NCBI GenBank assembly: GCA_016235595.1
Contig: JACRJX010000029.1
Location: 310,001 to 374,000, forward strand
Direction of reading: 5' to 3'
From: Verrucomicrobiota bacterium
GTDB taxonomy: Bacteria; Verrucomicrobiota; Verrucomicrobiia; CAIQCK01
DNA length: 64,000 bases
Shown here: positions 44,999 to 52,801 of the stretch, in pieces
Layout of the letters: each line of letters starts with the position of its first letter
Position numbering within the stretch: the first letter of the stretch is position 1
Notes under the pieces: model-generated
Told to the model about the DNA's origin: nothing
What the model saw: the letters and a program-made list of their open reading frames with translations, nothing else
Databases searched by the model: none
Translations under genes and position numbers: made by a program

Positions 44999-45020
44999 GG
45001 GGTCAGGTTTCAACATCAGA
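44999..45020. repeat. Left inverted repeat of a REP/transposase remnant
   Basis: The sequence starts GGGGTCAGGTTTCAACATCA and is nearly the reverse complement of 45194-45216 (one substitution and one added base). The pair brackets the transposase fragment, which defines a 218-base element. Confidence 0.7.
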
Positions 45021-45063
45021 CTATCACTTGGCCTGAAACGAGCGTTGGCACATTCTCGCAGGG

Positions 45064-45198
45064 ATGGCGCGGCCGTTGAGAATTGAAATGGCAGGCGGGT
45101 GGTATCACGTCACCGCCCGGGGCTATGAACGCAAGCGGGCGTTTCGCGACGACAAGAATCATTTGCGATTCCTGGAGTTGTTGGAGGAATATGTCTGA
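45064..45198 (+). pseudogene. REP-associated (IS200-like, Y1) transposase, N-terminal fragment
   Basis: An ATG at 45064 opens a 44-codon frame ending in TGA at 45196-45198. The start MARPLRIEMAGGWYHVTARG, then YERKRAFRDDKNHLRFLELL, is the typical N-terminus of RAYT/Y1 transposases, with the first HxT-like strand, while the catalytic HUH and Tyr parts are missing. A short copy bounded by inverted repeats 218 bases apart suggests an internally deleted, immobile relic like a MITE. A full-length RAYT elsewhere in the genome could still act on it. Confidence 0.8.
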
Positions 45199-45216
45199 TG
45201 TTGAGACCTGAACCCC
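45194..45216. repeat. Right inverted repeat of the REP/transposase remnant
   Basis: TCTGATGTTGAGACCTGAAC followed by CCC mirrors 44999-45020 and overlaps the last codons of the transposase fragment. The core TTGAGACCTGA recurs at 46359, which supports a dispersed repeat family. Confidence 0.7.
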
Positions 45217-45261
45217 GAGAGGCAATGACGATCCGACACACTAATTGAAGCAGGAGATACA

Positions 45262-45834
45262 ATGAAACGTGCCTACATTATAATAATTGCGATGACGCAG
45301 TTCTTGGCGAGTGTGGGAATCGCCGAGCATTCGGTGCTTATGGGTTACAGTGACAATCGGTGGGATAGAATCAGCGTGGCATATGTGCGCATTGAATCTG
45401 TTGGAGATGTTGAAGGAGGCCTGGGTGAGAAGAGGTTGCTGTTAATGCCTATAGCACGTGTGGCAGGTGAACTTGAGTGTGTGGATGGCGGCGTGATGAG
45501 TGCAACAGTAAATCGTAGTTGGGATTCAGAGATAAATGAGGATCCAAAGCCTGGCACATATGCACTCGTCGTAATCGTTACAACGGCAGACAAAGGGATC
45601 GGACCAGAGCCGGCGAGGTATTGTGTGTTTGGCGGCACTGTGGCCTTTATGCCGGGTTACAAAGGCTTGGTGCCTGTGGACGGCGATCCAACCCAGTTAA
45701 TGGAGAAGATTGTGGAAGTGGTTCAGAAAATTCAAAAAGTAAAACCTGCGGGCGGCGATTTATCTCCGATCATGTCCATCATTGAGCCGTTTCAGAAAAG
45801 CTTTCAAAATGCGGCTGGAGTCAAACTGAAATAG
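45262..45834 (+). CDS. Exported orphan protein, paralogue of the next gene
   Basis: This 190-residue protein has a signal peptide (YIIIIAMTQFLASVGIAE). I know no family for it. It is distantly similar to the next gene: both have an early beta-rich segment, a central TYALVVIV or SYAVVVLL strand, and then FMPGYKGLVPVDGDPTQLM here against FMPNGTAIEPLKGDPTPVM there. The codon use and base content are clearly less GC-rich than in the window's core genes. It lies just after the transposase relic, consistent with an acquired patch. Confidence 0.55.
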   Translation: MKRAYIIIIAMTQFLASVGIAEHSVLMGYSDNRWDRISVAYVRIESVGDVEGGLGEKRLLLMPIARVAGELECVDGGVMSATVNRSWDSEINEDPKPGTYALVVIVTTADKGIGPEPARYCVFGGTVAFMPGYKGLVPVDGDPTQLMEKIVEVVQKIQKVKPAGGDLSPIMSIIEPFQKSFQNAAGVKLK

Positions 45835-45841
45835 GGCGTTT

Positions 45842-46300
45842 ATGAGAAAGCAAATTGTCGGGTTCGGACTGGCGATGCTGCTAGGTGGTTTCCACAGCGC
45901 GGTTGCTGAGGGCAGTGGCCGCACGGCATTTGGATTGTGGAAAGGCGGCAGTGTGGTCTACACACTCATTGAGGGTGTCGAGACACTTGCGGACGGCCAG
46001 ACGCTTTTGAAACTGAAGCCGGTAGCGACCTTGATCGGCCCGCTCGATCCGAGGACGGAAGCCTCTATTGCCGCGAAGGTGAAGATCGGTTCGGTGGGAA
46101 CCAGCATCCACAAAGCGCCGCAAGCGCGGTCATATGCGGTTGTGGTTCTGCTCAAGAAAGGGACGGAATACGAAGTTGACAGTTTCCCGCAGCCGTTCAT
46201 GCCCAACGGAACCGCCATCGAACCCTTGAAGGGCGATCCAACGCCAGTGATGCTAAAGACTCTCAATTCGATTCAAGAAATGCGGGTCAAGAAACAATAG
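45842..46300 (+). CDS. Exported orphan protein, paralogue of the previous gene
   Basis: This 152-residue protein has a signal peptide (IVGFGLAMLLGGFHSAVAE). It starts 8 bases after the previous stop, so the pair is surely co-transcribed. It shares with that gene an SYAVVVLLKKGT strand and the FMPNGTAIEP and LKGDPTPVMLKTL elements. A tandem duplication followed by divergence is the simplest reading. No function is known. Confidence 0.55.
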   Translation: MRKQIVGFGLAMLLGGFHSAVAEGSGRTAFGLWKGGSVVYTLIEGVETLADGQTLLKLKPVATLIGPLDPRTEASIAAKVKIGSVGTSIHKAPQARSYAVVVLLKKGTEYEVDSFPQPFMPNGTAIEPLKGDPTPVMLKTLNSIQEMRVKKQ

Positions 46301-46358
46301 GTGAGCCCCGTGGGACGACAGAACATCCATGACACCATCATGATTTGGGCAAACGCCC

Positions 46359-46373
46359 TTGAGACCTGACCCA
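46359..46373. repeat. Third copy of the TTGAGACCTGA repeat core
   Basis: TTGAGACCTGACCCA in the 169-base gap after the paralogous pair matches the inverted repeats that flank the transposase fragment (TTGAGACCTGAACCCC and its mirror). No opposite arm is visible nearby, so it is a solo end. Confidence 0.6.
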
Positions 46374-46469
46374 ATCTCAAGGATGGTGGCGGAGTAGAGC
46401 AAGACAGCGAAGACATTTGGGTTAAATCAAACGGATCAAAGATATATCCGAATTAATCCAAGCTGATTT

Positions 46470-47093
46470 ATGAAACTGGCGCTGATCCTAATTGTGGTTA
46501 TCTACTGTAGTTTGCCATTCGTGAATGGTGCTGAGCGTGACAGCAAGTATTTAGACCTGATTCTGCCGGAACAGGTGGTCATAGGCATGACCCGCAAGGA
46601 ATTGCAGCCTCTGCGTCCAGGCACGAATACGATAATGCCACAGATGGGTCTAAGAAATACTAATGCCGTTGTTCTCGTCGAAGTGAATTCGGATAGACCT
46701 CCATTTACTGCTTTCCAATATTCGTTTGTAAAAGATGAGCTGCGCGCTGTGATGAAAGGAGTGCTTCATGCTGGCTTTCGAGATAACCAGATGGTTCGCA
46801 AATTGCATGACGCATTAGTCAAGGAACTTCATAAGAAGACAGACGAAAGCATCATCCGCTGGGATGACAACATGCGAGATGTGTCGGTAAAGGCCGAGTT
46901 GTGGGAAGACACGAAGAATGGATTGTGCGTTTATTTCGTGGACACCAAGAATGATACAACAATTATAGTCTTTGACCCGAAATGCTTTGGAAAGAAAGAC
47001 TTCTTTGTCAATAAGGAGGATATGCCCAAGATGGCGCCCGCTCTTGAGTCAGTGCGCAAGATGATGGAGGAATTTGATAAACAGAATAAGTAA
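46470..47093 (+). CDS. Exported orphan protein of low GC
   Basis: This 207-residue protein has a signal peptide (LALILIVVIYCSLPFVNGAE) and is of no family known to me. The mature part has an early MTRKELQPLRPGT segment, of the kind seen in small lipoproteins of the BamE/SmpA type, and a basic, helical C-terminus (ESVRKMMEEFDKQNK). It is one of the most A/T-rich genes of the window, which suggests lateral origin. Its stop TAA at 47091-47093 is followed directly by ATG at 47094, which would start the next gene were it not out of frame. Confidence 0.5.
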   Translation: MKLALILIVVIYCSLPFVNGAERDSKYLDLILPEQVVIGMTRKELQPLRPGTNTIMPQMGLRNTNAVVLVEVNSDRPPFTAFQYSFVKDELRAVMKGVLHAGFRDNQMVRKLHDALVKELHKKTDESIIRWDDNMRDVSVKAELWEDTKNGLCVYFVDTKNDTTIIVFDPKCFGKKDFFVNKEDMPKMAPALESVRKMMEEFDKQNK

Positions 47094-47143
47094 ATGTTAG
47101 CGATAACATTATAACGCTGATTGCGGGTGCGGTAATTGCGCTT

Positions 47144-47551
47144 GTGGGCGCTGCGTTTGGCGCTGGAATTACAAGTTGGTCAAATCACGGCGCTCAGAGT
47201 TCGGAATCGAGCGCGGAGCGCAACGCAGTTCGTCAACCGGGCCAGCGCCCACCGTATGCCACGGCTCCGAACCAGTTCCGCGCGCCGCCAACGCGTCCGC
47301 CCGGCGCAACGAACTCAATCTTCCGTCCCGGCCCCGGAGGAAACTGGCCGTCGTCGCCAGCCGCGTTCCAAAAGGCGCAGGAACTGCCGGAAGTGAAGAA
47401 AGCCCGTGACGAGTTCCAAGAGGCTCAGAAGAAGTATGTGAGCGCGATGCAAGCGGCGATGGGAGCAAAGACAGAAGTCAAAGTCCAAAAGACCGAAGGA
47501 AGCAGCCAGCCAGCGGGATCGGGGACGGATGGGGTGAGGAAGACGAAGTAG
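47144..47551 (+). CDS. Small protein with helical K/E motif; start disturbed
   Basis: The GTG at 47144 is the first standard start in frame (135 residues), but the frame is open back to 47090 and encodes NIITLIAGAVIALVGAAFGAG there, a good membrane helix. An ATG at 47094 directly after the previous stop is in another frame and meets a stop after six codons, so one base appears lost between them. The middle is Pro/Arg-rich. The C-terminal part contains LPEVKKARDEFQEAQKKY followed by SAMQAAM, matching the repeats at the C-terminus of the ankyrin protein at 450. Function is unknown. Confidence 0.5.
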   Translation: MGAAFGAGITSWSNHGAQSSESSAERNAVRQPGQRPPYATAPNQFRAPPTRPPGATNSIFRPGPGGNWPSSPAAFQKAQELPEVKKARDEFQEAQKKYVSAMQAAMGAKTEVKVQKTEGSSQPAGSGTDGVRKTK

Positions 47552-47572
47552 CGAGCAGGAGGCTCCGAATCC

Positions 47573-48772
47573 TCAACCCTTGACTATTTTTCTCACGGCC
47601 CGCTTGCCGGCTTTCAGAATCTGGCCGGCACGCGGCTCGATGACCAGCTTCGGGTCGGTCAGTTTCTGGCCGTCGAGTTGGACGCCGCCTTCCTGAATGA
47701 CCCGGCGGATGTCGCTGCGACTCTTGAACGCGCCGGTCTTCTCCACCAGTTCGATGAGACCGATTTGGCCGGCGGGAAGCACGAGTGGTTCAGCCACCTC
47801 GTCGAGTTTCTTCTTCGAAAACTGGTTGTCGAAATGATCTCTCGCGGCGCGGGCGGCGTCGGCGCCGTGAAACCGCTCGACGAGCGCGGCCGCAAGCGCC
47901 TTCTTGGCTTCCATCGGATGGACGGTCTTGAGTGCCGAGATTTCAGCGGGCGTTTTGCCCAGCAGCATCTCATACCAACCCCACATCAACTCGTCGCTGA
48001 TGCTCATGGCCTTGCCAAAGGACTCGGTCGGCGACTCGCTGACGCCGATGTAATTGCCGAGGCTCTTGCTCATCTTGTGGACGCCATCGAGGCCCGGCAG
48101 GATCGGCATGATCATGACGATCTGCGGTTGTTGGCCGGCGTCGGTCTGAAGCTGGCGGCCGACGAGGTTGTTGAACGTCTGATCGGTGCCGCCCAACTCG
48201 ACATCAGACTGAATGCACACGCTGTCGTGGCCCTGCATCAGCGGGTAAAGGAACTCGTGGATATTGATCGGCTCGCCGGCCTTGTAGCGTTTCTCGAACG
48301 TGTCGCGTTCCATCATCCGCGCGACGCTCATCTTGCTGCACAGCTTGATCACGTCGGCCAGCCGCATGGGCGCAAGCCACTCGCTGTTGTAGCGGATTTC
48401 GAGTTTGCCCGGGGTGGGGTCAAGGACCTTGCCGGCCTGCTGGAAATAGGTCTCGGCGTTACGCTTGATCTCCTCGGCGGAAAGCATCGGGCGCGTCTTG
48501 GTTTTGCCGGACGGGTCGCCGATCATGGCGGTGTAATCGCCGATGATGAGCACCGCCTTGTGGCCGAGATCCTGGAACTCACGCATCTTGCGAAGCACGA
48601 CGGTGTGGCCAAGATGAATGTCCGGCGCGGTCGGGTCCATGCCGAGCTTCACGCGAAGCGGCCGGTTGGCGGCACGCGATTCATCGAGTTTCTTGCGCAG
48701 CTCGTTCACCGTCTCGATCTGGACAGCGCCGGCGCACAGAATCTTCAGTTGCTCATCAGAGGAACGAAACAT
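47573..48772 (-). CDS. tyrS: Tyrosyl-tRNA synthetase
   Basis: This 399-residue class I synthetase charges tRNA-Tyr. HIGH is HLGHT at 53-57 and KMSKS is in DGVHKMSKSLGNY. Between them lie IGDYTAMIGDPSGK, FLYPLMQGHDSV and DVELGGTDQTFN, the tyrosine pocket of the TyrZ-like bacterial subgroup. The C-terminus is an S4-like RNA-binding domain (SRSDIRRVIQEGGVQLDG). The ATG at 48772 is preferred over a GTG at 48817 by alignment, though no strong Shine-Dalgarno sequence is seen. It lies 108 bases after the degenerate hydrolase on the same strand. Confidence 0.96.
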   Translation of the reverse strand: MFRSSDEQLKILCAGAVQIETVNELRKKLDESRAANRPLRVKLGMDPTAPDIHLGHTVVLRKMREFQDLGHKAVLIIGDYTAMIGDPSGKTKTRPMLSAEEIKRNAETYFQQAGKVLDPTPGKLEIRYNSEWLAPMRLADVIKLCSKMSVARMMERDTFEKRYKAGEPINIHEFLYPLMQGHDSVCIQSDVELGGTDQTFNNLVGRQLQTDAGQQPQIVMIMPILPGLDGVHKMSKSLGNYIGVSESPTESFGKAMSISDELMWGWYEMLLGKTPAEISALKTVHPMEAKKALAAALVERFHGADAARAARDHFDNQFSKKKLDEVAEPLVLPAGQIGLIELVEKTGAFKSRSDIRRVIQEGGVQLDGQKLTDPKLVIEPRAGQILKAGKRAVRKIVKG

Positions 48773-48880
48773 GGCAGGAGGATGGGCAAAAGTTCCCACG
48801 CGGGCAAGGCGAAACACGACTGCCCACCCGGACCGGGTTGCGCGTGGAGAAGCTGATTGCGGCCTGCACAGAGGCCGGCG

Positions 48881-49852
48881 CTACCGTCCCATCATTTCGG
48901 TGGCCATCCCGAGGGCGCTTGTCTTTGCGGCCACCGGCAACTGGATCAGCACGCGGCTGGCCAAATCGTCGAGCAACGACCTGTCGTCGGCCGAATCGCG
49001 TTCGCCCTTCAGCCAGATCAGCTTTTTCGGCTCGCGCGCGCGATCGAACAACTTCTGCGCCGCGGCGGCTGGCATCCAACTATCGTTCTTGCCGTTGAGG
49101 ATCGTCAGCGGCCGGGAACCGAGATGGCCGACGTAGCGTGCCGGCTCCAGCGGCTTGAACAGCCACTCGCCGATGTGCCCGGCTGTTACTGCCGGCACGG
49201 GCAGTTTCAGCCGGCGGGCGTTGGCTTCGATCAGACCGCCGATGCCCGCGCCAACCTGAAACAGCGCCACGTGGGAGAACTGGTTCTGATTGTCCGCCGC
49301 CGCCGCCGCCGCGCAGATCAGTGCGCCGGGGCCAATGCCGGCCAGCGCCACGCGCTCCGGGTTCACCATCTGCTGTTTGGCCACGAAATCGCCTGCGAGG
49401 AGGACGTTGGCCACCATGTGCATCGCCGATTCGCGCACCTCCCACAGCGTCTTGAATGTGGCCGCTTCGTTCGAGAAATCCAGTTTCAACACCTCTGGAT
49501 AGTCGAGGGCGATCACCATCATGTTCTTCTGCGGCGGCATCCTGTCCACCGCCTTGCGGCCTGTTGATGTGCCGGCCAGCAGGACCACCGCCGGCCAGGT
49601 GTGGCGTTTCCCGGCGCCCGCGGGAATGCTCACGCGACACATTACATGCCGGCCCTTGTCATTGCTCAGTTCCACGTCATACACCGTCATCTCATCCACC
49701 GTGGTGATGTCGGTGACGGGCGCTCCCGTTAGCACGCCCTTATCGGCGCGAAACATGGGGGTCCAGTCACCCGCGTCGTAGTAGGCCAGTCCGCCTCCGC
49801 CCAGCAACGCAATTACAGCGATGATAATGAACATCCACTTCAGAAACTTCAT
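48881..49852 (-). CDS. Membrane-anchored, probably inactive alpha/beta-hydrolase
   Basis: This 323-residue protein has one N-terminal transmembrane helix (WMFIIIAVIALLGGGGLAYY). The fold is that of alpha/beta hydrolases, with WPAVVLLAGTS, VALAGIGPGALI and LTILNGKNDSWMP. The nucleophile elbow reads GIGPG, with Gly in place of Ser, and the usual C-terminal His is absent from the LIWLKGERDSADD region. The acid Asp alone remains. A non-catalytic or binding role is likely. Its ATG overlaps the stop of the EF-P-like gene, so the two are translationally coupled. Confidence 0.7.
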   Translation of the reverse strand: MKFLKWMFIIIAVIALLGGGGLAYYDAGDWTPMFRADKGVLTGAPVTDITTVDEMTVYDVELSNDKGRHVMCRVSIPAGAGKRHTWPAVVLLAGTSTGRKAVDRMPPQKNMMVIALDYPEVLKLDFSNEAATFKTLWEVRESAMHMVANVLLAGDFVAKQQMVNPERVALAGIGPGALICAAAAAADNQNQFSHVALFQVGAGIGGLIEANARRLKLPVPAVTAGHIGEWLFKPLEPARYVGHLGSRPLTILNGKNDSWMPAAAAQKLFDRAREPKKLIWLKGERDSADDRSLLDDLASRVLIQLPVAAKTSALGMATEMMGR

Positions 49853-50418
49853 TCCAAATTTTCCTTCCCAAGATATTTCCGCTCCCGCGTATCCACGCGG
49901 ATGACCTCGTCCGGCCCGATAAACAGCGGCACCATGACTTCCAAGCCGCCTTCGAGCTTCGCTGTCTTATAGGCTGCCTGCGAACCGCCTCTCTGCGGCG
50001 CGGCAGTTTCTACAACCTTCAGCGCGACGTGTTCCGGCAATACGATATCCAGCAGCTTGCCTTCGAGGAACATCGCCTTGTATTCCTCATTTTCCTTCAG
50101 AAACCAGTGTCGTTCGCCTACCAGTTCGGCCGTCATGTCCAGCTCGTCGAACGTTTCCGCGTCCAGAAACACAAACTCGTTGCCTTGGTGATAGCTGAAC
50201 TGCACCGGCCGCGTTTCCAAGTCCGCCACAGCCACGCGCTCGTTGTCCGCAAACAGCCGATCCACCATCCGGCCCGTCTTCAAGTTCCGCAGCCGTGCGT
50301 GCATCTTCGGTTTCGCCTGCGCTGCGCCCGACGAATGGCAATGCTCGATCACATGCGGCACGCCGTCCAGCATCAACGCCGTCCCGCGCTTGAACTCCGA
50401 AGGCAGAATCGTTTGCAT
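49849..50418 (-). CDS. Elongation factor P-like protein with atypical tip loop
   Basis: The ATG at 50418 follows GGAGG and gives 189 residues, the normal EF-P length. Domain I is recognisable (LPSEFKRGTALMLDGVPHVI, ARLRNLKTGRMVDRLF), domain II has FSYHQGNEFVFLDAETFDEL, and domain III ends VPLFIGPDEVIRVDTRERKY. EF-P relieves ribosome stalling at polyproline stretches through a modified Lys34 at the tip of domain I. Here the loop reads CHSSGAAQAKPKMH, with Gln at position 34 by a gap-free alignment from the following strand, while Lys36 and Lys38 lie nearby. It is therefore likely an EfpL/YeiP-like paralogue rather than canonical EF-P. Confidence 0.85.
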   Translation of the reverse strand: MQTILPSEFKRGTALMLDGVPHVIEHCHSSGAAQAKPKMHARLRNLKTGRMVDRLFADNERVAVADLETRPVQFSYHQGNEFVFLDAETFDELDMTAELVGERHWFLKENEEYKAMFLEGKLLDIVLPEHVALKVVETAAPQRGGSQAAYKTAKLEGGLEVMVPLFIGPDEVIRVDTRERKYLGKENLE

Positions 50419-50537
50419 GACATCCTCCGCCGAAGAATCGTTATAGCCGCAGTATGCCACAACTGCCGTTTCTGGCAAGTCGCGTGATGGAACTGTCGTT
50501 GCCGAAGGCAGTTAGCGCGTCGCCGCGTGCCGGGGTG

Positions 50538-50566
50538 TTGACGAAAGGGGAAGTTTGCCTTATTAA
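50538..50566 (+). promoter_or_regulatory. Sigma70-like promoter of the Hyf/Ehr-type operon
   Basis: TTGACG (50538-50543) and TATTAA (50561-50566) are separated by 17 bases, matching 5 of 6 and 4 of 6 consensus positions. It lies 48 bases before the first start codon of the operon, in the 195-base gap that faces the divergent EF-P-like gene. Confidence 0.6.
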
Positions 50567-50613
50567 GAACCCTTTTTACGCGCTGCGGAATCACGCGGCG
50601 AAGGCAGTGGAAT

Positions 50614-50814
50614 ATGCAATTGACGGTTCGAGATGTTTGTCAACTTTTGAAAGCGCCGGAAAACAAGGTGCAACGCTGGGCCTGCGAAGGCGGCTTGTTG
50701 CATCATCGTGCAGGCGGACAGGTCCACTTCAACCAGTTGGAACTGGTTGAATGGGCTGCTCCCCAACACGAGACCGCACCCCGACCCTACAGAAGCTGGA
50801 AAGTCAGGCGATGA
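50614..50814 (+). CDS. Small HTH (excisionase/MerR-like) protein at operon head
   Basis: This 66-residue protein is little more than one winged-HTH: LTVRDVCQLLKAPENKVQRW, then ACEGGLLHHRAGGQVHF and NQLELVEWA. This is the HTH_17/excisionase pattern (layer 1 helix, recognition helix, wing, W-containing helix). The same pattern forms the N-terminus of the EIIA fusion at 52802 (LNLVELAESFGVSEKVVDDW ... ARVAHWA), so the two are related. Its stop overlaps the hyfB start (ATGA), so it is an integral part of the operon and probably an autoregulator. Confidence 0.7.
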   Translation: MQLTVRDVCQLLKAPENKVQRWACEGGLLHHRAGGQVHFNQLELVEWAAPQHETAPRPYRSWKVRR

Positions 50815-52754
50815 ATCCTGGCTTGTTGTTGGCGGCGGCTGGCGCGGCTATCCTTCTCAGCGTCCTCGGGGCTTTTCGTGCGCCGCGGGGGTGGCTGGCG
50901 GCCTTGCTTGCAAGTGCATTGGCAGCAGGTGCTGCGGCTGCATGGATTTTGACCACAGGCTCCGTGTGGGAATGGCGGAGCGCATCCCTCCTCGGCGGCC
51001 AGGCGGTGCATCTGAGGCTGGACGGCGTCAGCGCGTTGTTCATGGCCTTGCTGGCCGTCGTGGGCGGAGCTGCTGGCGCTTATTCGCGTGAGTATTGGGC
51101 GGATGCCGCGCACTCGCGCTCAGCGCCGCGAGGCCGTGCCTGGTGGAGCGTGCTGCTGCTGTTTATGGGCCTGGTGCTGCTGTGTTCGAACGGCCTGCAC
51201 TTCCTCATCGCATGGGAACTGTTTGCCGTGAGCGGCTTCTTTCTCATTTGTCTCGACGCGCGGCGGCGCGAGGTGCGGGCGGCGGGCTGGCTGTATCTGG
51301 CTGCTTCACATACGGGCACGCTGGCGTTGTTTGCGTTCTTCTCGTTGCTGGCGACGCGGACGGGAAGTTGGGACTTGGGGCCGATGCGCGATCAGGCGCA
51401 GTTGGCGCCACTGTTCTGGCTGGCGTTGTTCGGGTTTGGCGTGAAGGCGGGCATGTTTCCGTTGCACATCTGGTTGCCGGCGGCGCACGCCAATGCGCCC
51501 AGTCATGTCTCAGCCATCCTTTCGGGCGTGGCCATCAAGATGGGCATCTACGGCATCGTGCGATTCAGCGGGTGGCTCCCGGTGCCAGCGGGGGCCGGCT
51601 GGGTAGTGGCCGGTCTGGGCGTGGTGAGCGCAGTGCTGGGCGTGGCGTTCGCGCTGGGTCAGCACGATCTCAAGCGGCTGCTCGCCTATCACAGCGTCGA
51701 GAACATCGGCATCATTCTCATGGGCGTCGGCTTCGCTCTCGTGGCGTCGGCGCACGGATATCCAGCATGGGGCGCGCTGGCGCTTGCGGGCGGCCTTTTG
51801 CACGTGTGGAACCACGGTTTGTTCAAGGCGTTGTTGTTCCTCGGCGCCGGTTCGGTGCTGCACGCCACGGGCACGCGCGAAATGAGCCGCCTTGGCGGAT
51901 TGTGGCGGGCCATGCCGTGGACCGCGTCGCTATTCGCACTGGGCGCAGCAGCCATTTCCGGACTGCCGCCGCTGAACGGGTTCGTGAGCGAGTGGCTCGT
52001 TTATCTGGGACTTTTCGATGCGGTCAACCAACCGGGCGCAGCCTTGGTCGGGGCGATTCCAGCCATCATCTTGCTGGCGATGACTGGCGCGCTGGCGCTG
52101 GCCTGTTTCATCAAAGTGTGCGGCGTGGTGTTCCTGGGTGCGCCGCGCTCGCGCGAGGCCGAACATGCGCACGAGTGCGGCTGGTGGATGCGCGGCCCGA
52201 TGCTGGTCCTGGCGGCGAGTTGCGTAGCCATTGGCCTGGCACCGTTTGTCTTTTGGTCGGCCGTGCATGCGGCGGTGGTCTCGTGGCGGGACACCTGGGC
52301 GGACGCCCCGGTGCCGGAATCCTTGGTGACACTGGGCCTCGTTCACCTGATACTGACTGTGTTGGGGGTGGCTGGCGCTGTCTGGCTATGGCGTCGGGCG
52401 CATCGGGGTGGCTGGGTCCGCGAACTGACTTGGGACTGCGGTTACGCGGCTCCGACGGCGCGCATGCAATACACGGCAGGGTCGTTTGCCGGCATCATCA
52501 CCGAATGGTTTGCGTGGATTCTGTTGCCGAAGCGGCATGAACATCGGCCGGTCGAGCCATTTCCCCAGCATGCTGAGTTTACGGAGCACACGCCGGAAAC
52601 CGTCCTGGAGCGTGTGATCGGGCCGTTCGCGTGGCTGGTGATGTGGATTTCCGGCGTAGCCCGACGGCTACAGCACGGACGGACCCACGCCTATATCCTT
52701 TATTTGATTATCGGCCTGATCGCGGTGGCAGCCATGGCGGTGTGGTGGAGCTAG
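50811..52754 (+). CDS. hyfB: HyfB-like proton-translocating membrane subunit (first cluster)
   Basis: This 647-residue, strongly hydrophobic protein has about 15 membrane helices and belongs to the NuoL/M/N antiporter-like family. Conserved features are the helix Glu in IAWELFAVSGFF, the Lys in GFGVKAGMFPLHIWLPAAH, the discontinuous helix region NAPSHVSAILSG, HDLKRLLAYHSVENIG, and Lys in NHGLFKALLFLGAG. Such subunits carry the proton or sodium channel of Hyf, FHL, Ehr and related complexes. The length and C-terminal extension (TWDCGYAAPTARMQYTAGSF) are HyfB/HycC-like. It is translationally coupled to the small HTH gene. Confidence 0.88.
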   Translation: MNPGLLLAAAGAAILLSVLGAFRAPRGWLAALLASALAAGAAAAWILTTGSVWEWRSASLLGGQAVHLRLDGVSALFMALLAVVGGAAGAYSREYWADAAHSRSAPRGRAWWSVLLLFMGLVLLCSNGLHFLIAWELFAVSGFFLICLDARRREVRAAGWLYLAASHTGTLALFAFFSLLATRTGSWDLGPMRDQAQLAPLFWLALFGFGVKAGMFPLHIWLPAAHANAPSHVSAILSGVAIKMGIYGIVRFSGWLPVPAGAGWVVAGLGVVSAVLGVAFALGQHDLKRLLAYHSVENIGIILMGVGFALVASAHGYPAWGALALAGGLLHVWNHGLFKALLFLGAGSVLHATGTREMSRLGGLWRAMPWTASLFALGAAAISGLPPLNGFVSEWLVYLGLFDAVNQPGAALVGAIPAIILLAMTGALALACFIKVCGVVFLGAPRSREAEHAHECGWWMRGPMLVLAASCVAIGLAPFVFWSAVHAAVVSWRDTWADAPVPESLVTLGLVHLILTVLGVAGAVWLWRRAHRGGWVRELTWDCGYAAPTARMQYTAGSFAGIITEWFAWILLPKRHEHRPVEPFPQHAEFTEHTPETVLERVIGPFAWLVMWISGVARRLQHGRTHAYILYLIIGLIAVAAMAVWWS

Positions 52755-52801
52755 TGAATGGAAACCACCCCGGTCGCGCAACAATAGATGACTGACAAGA
52801 A

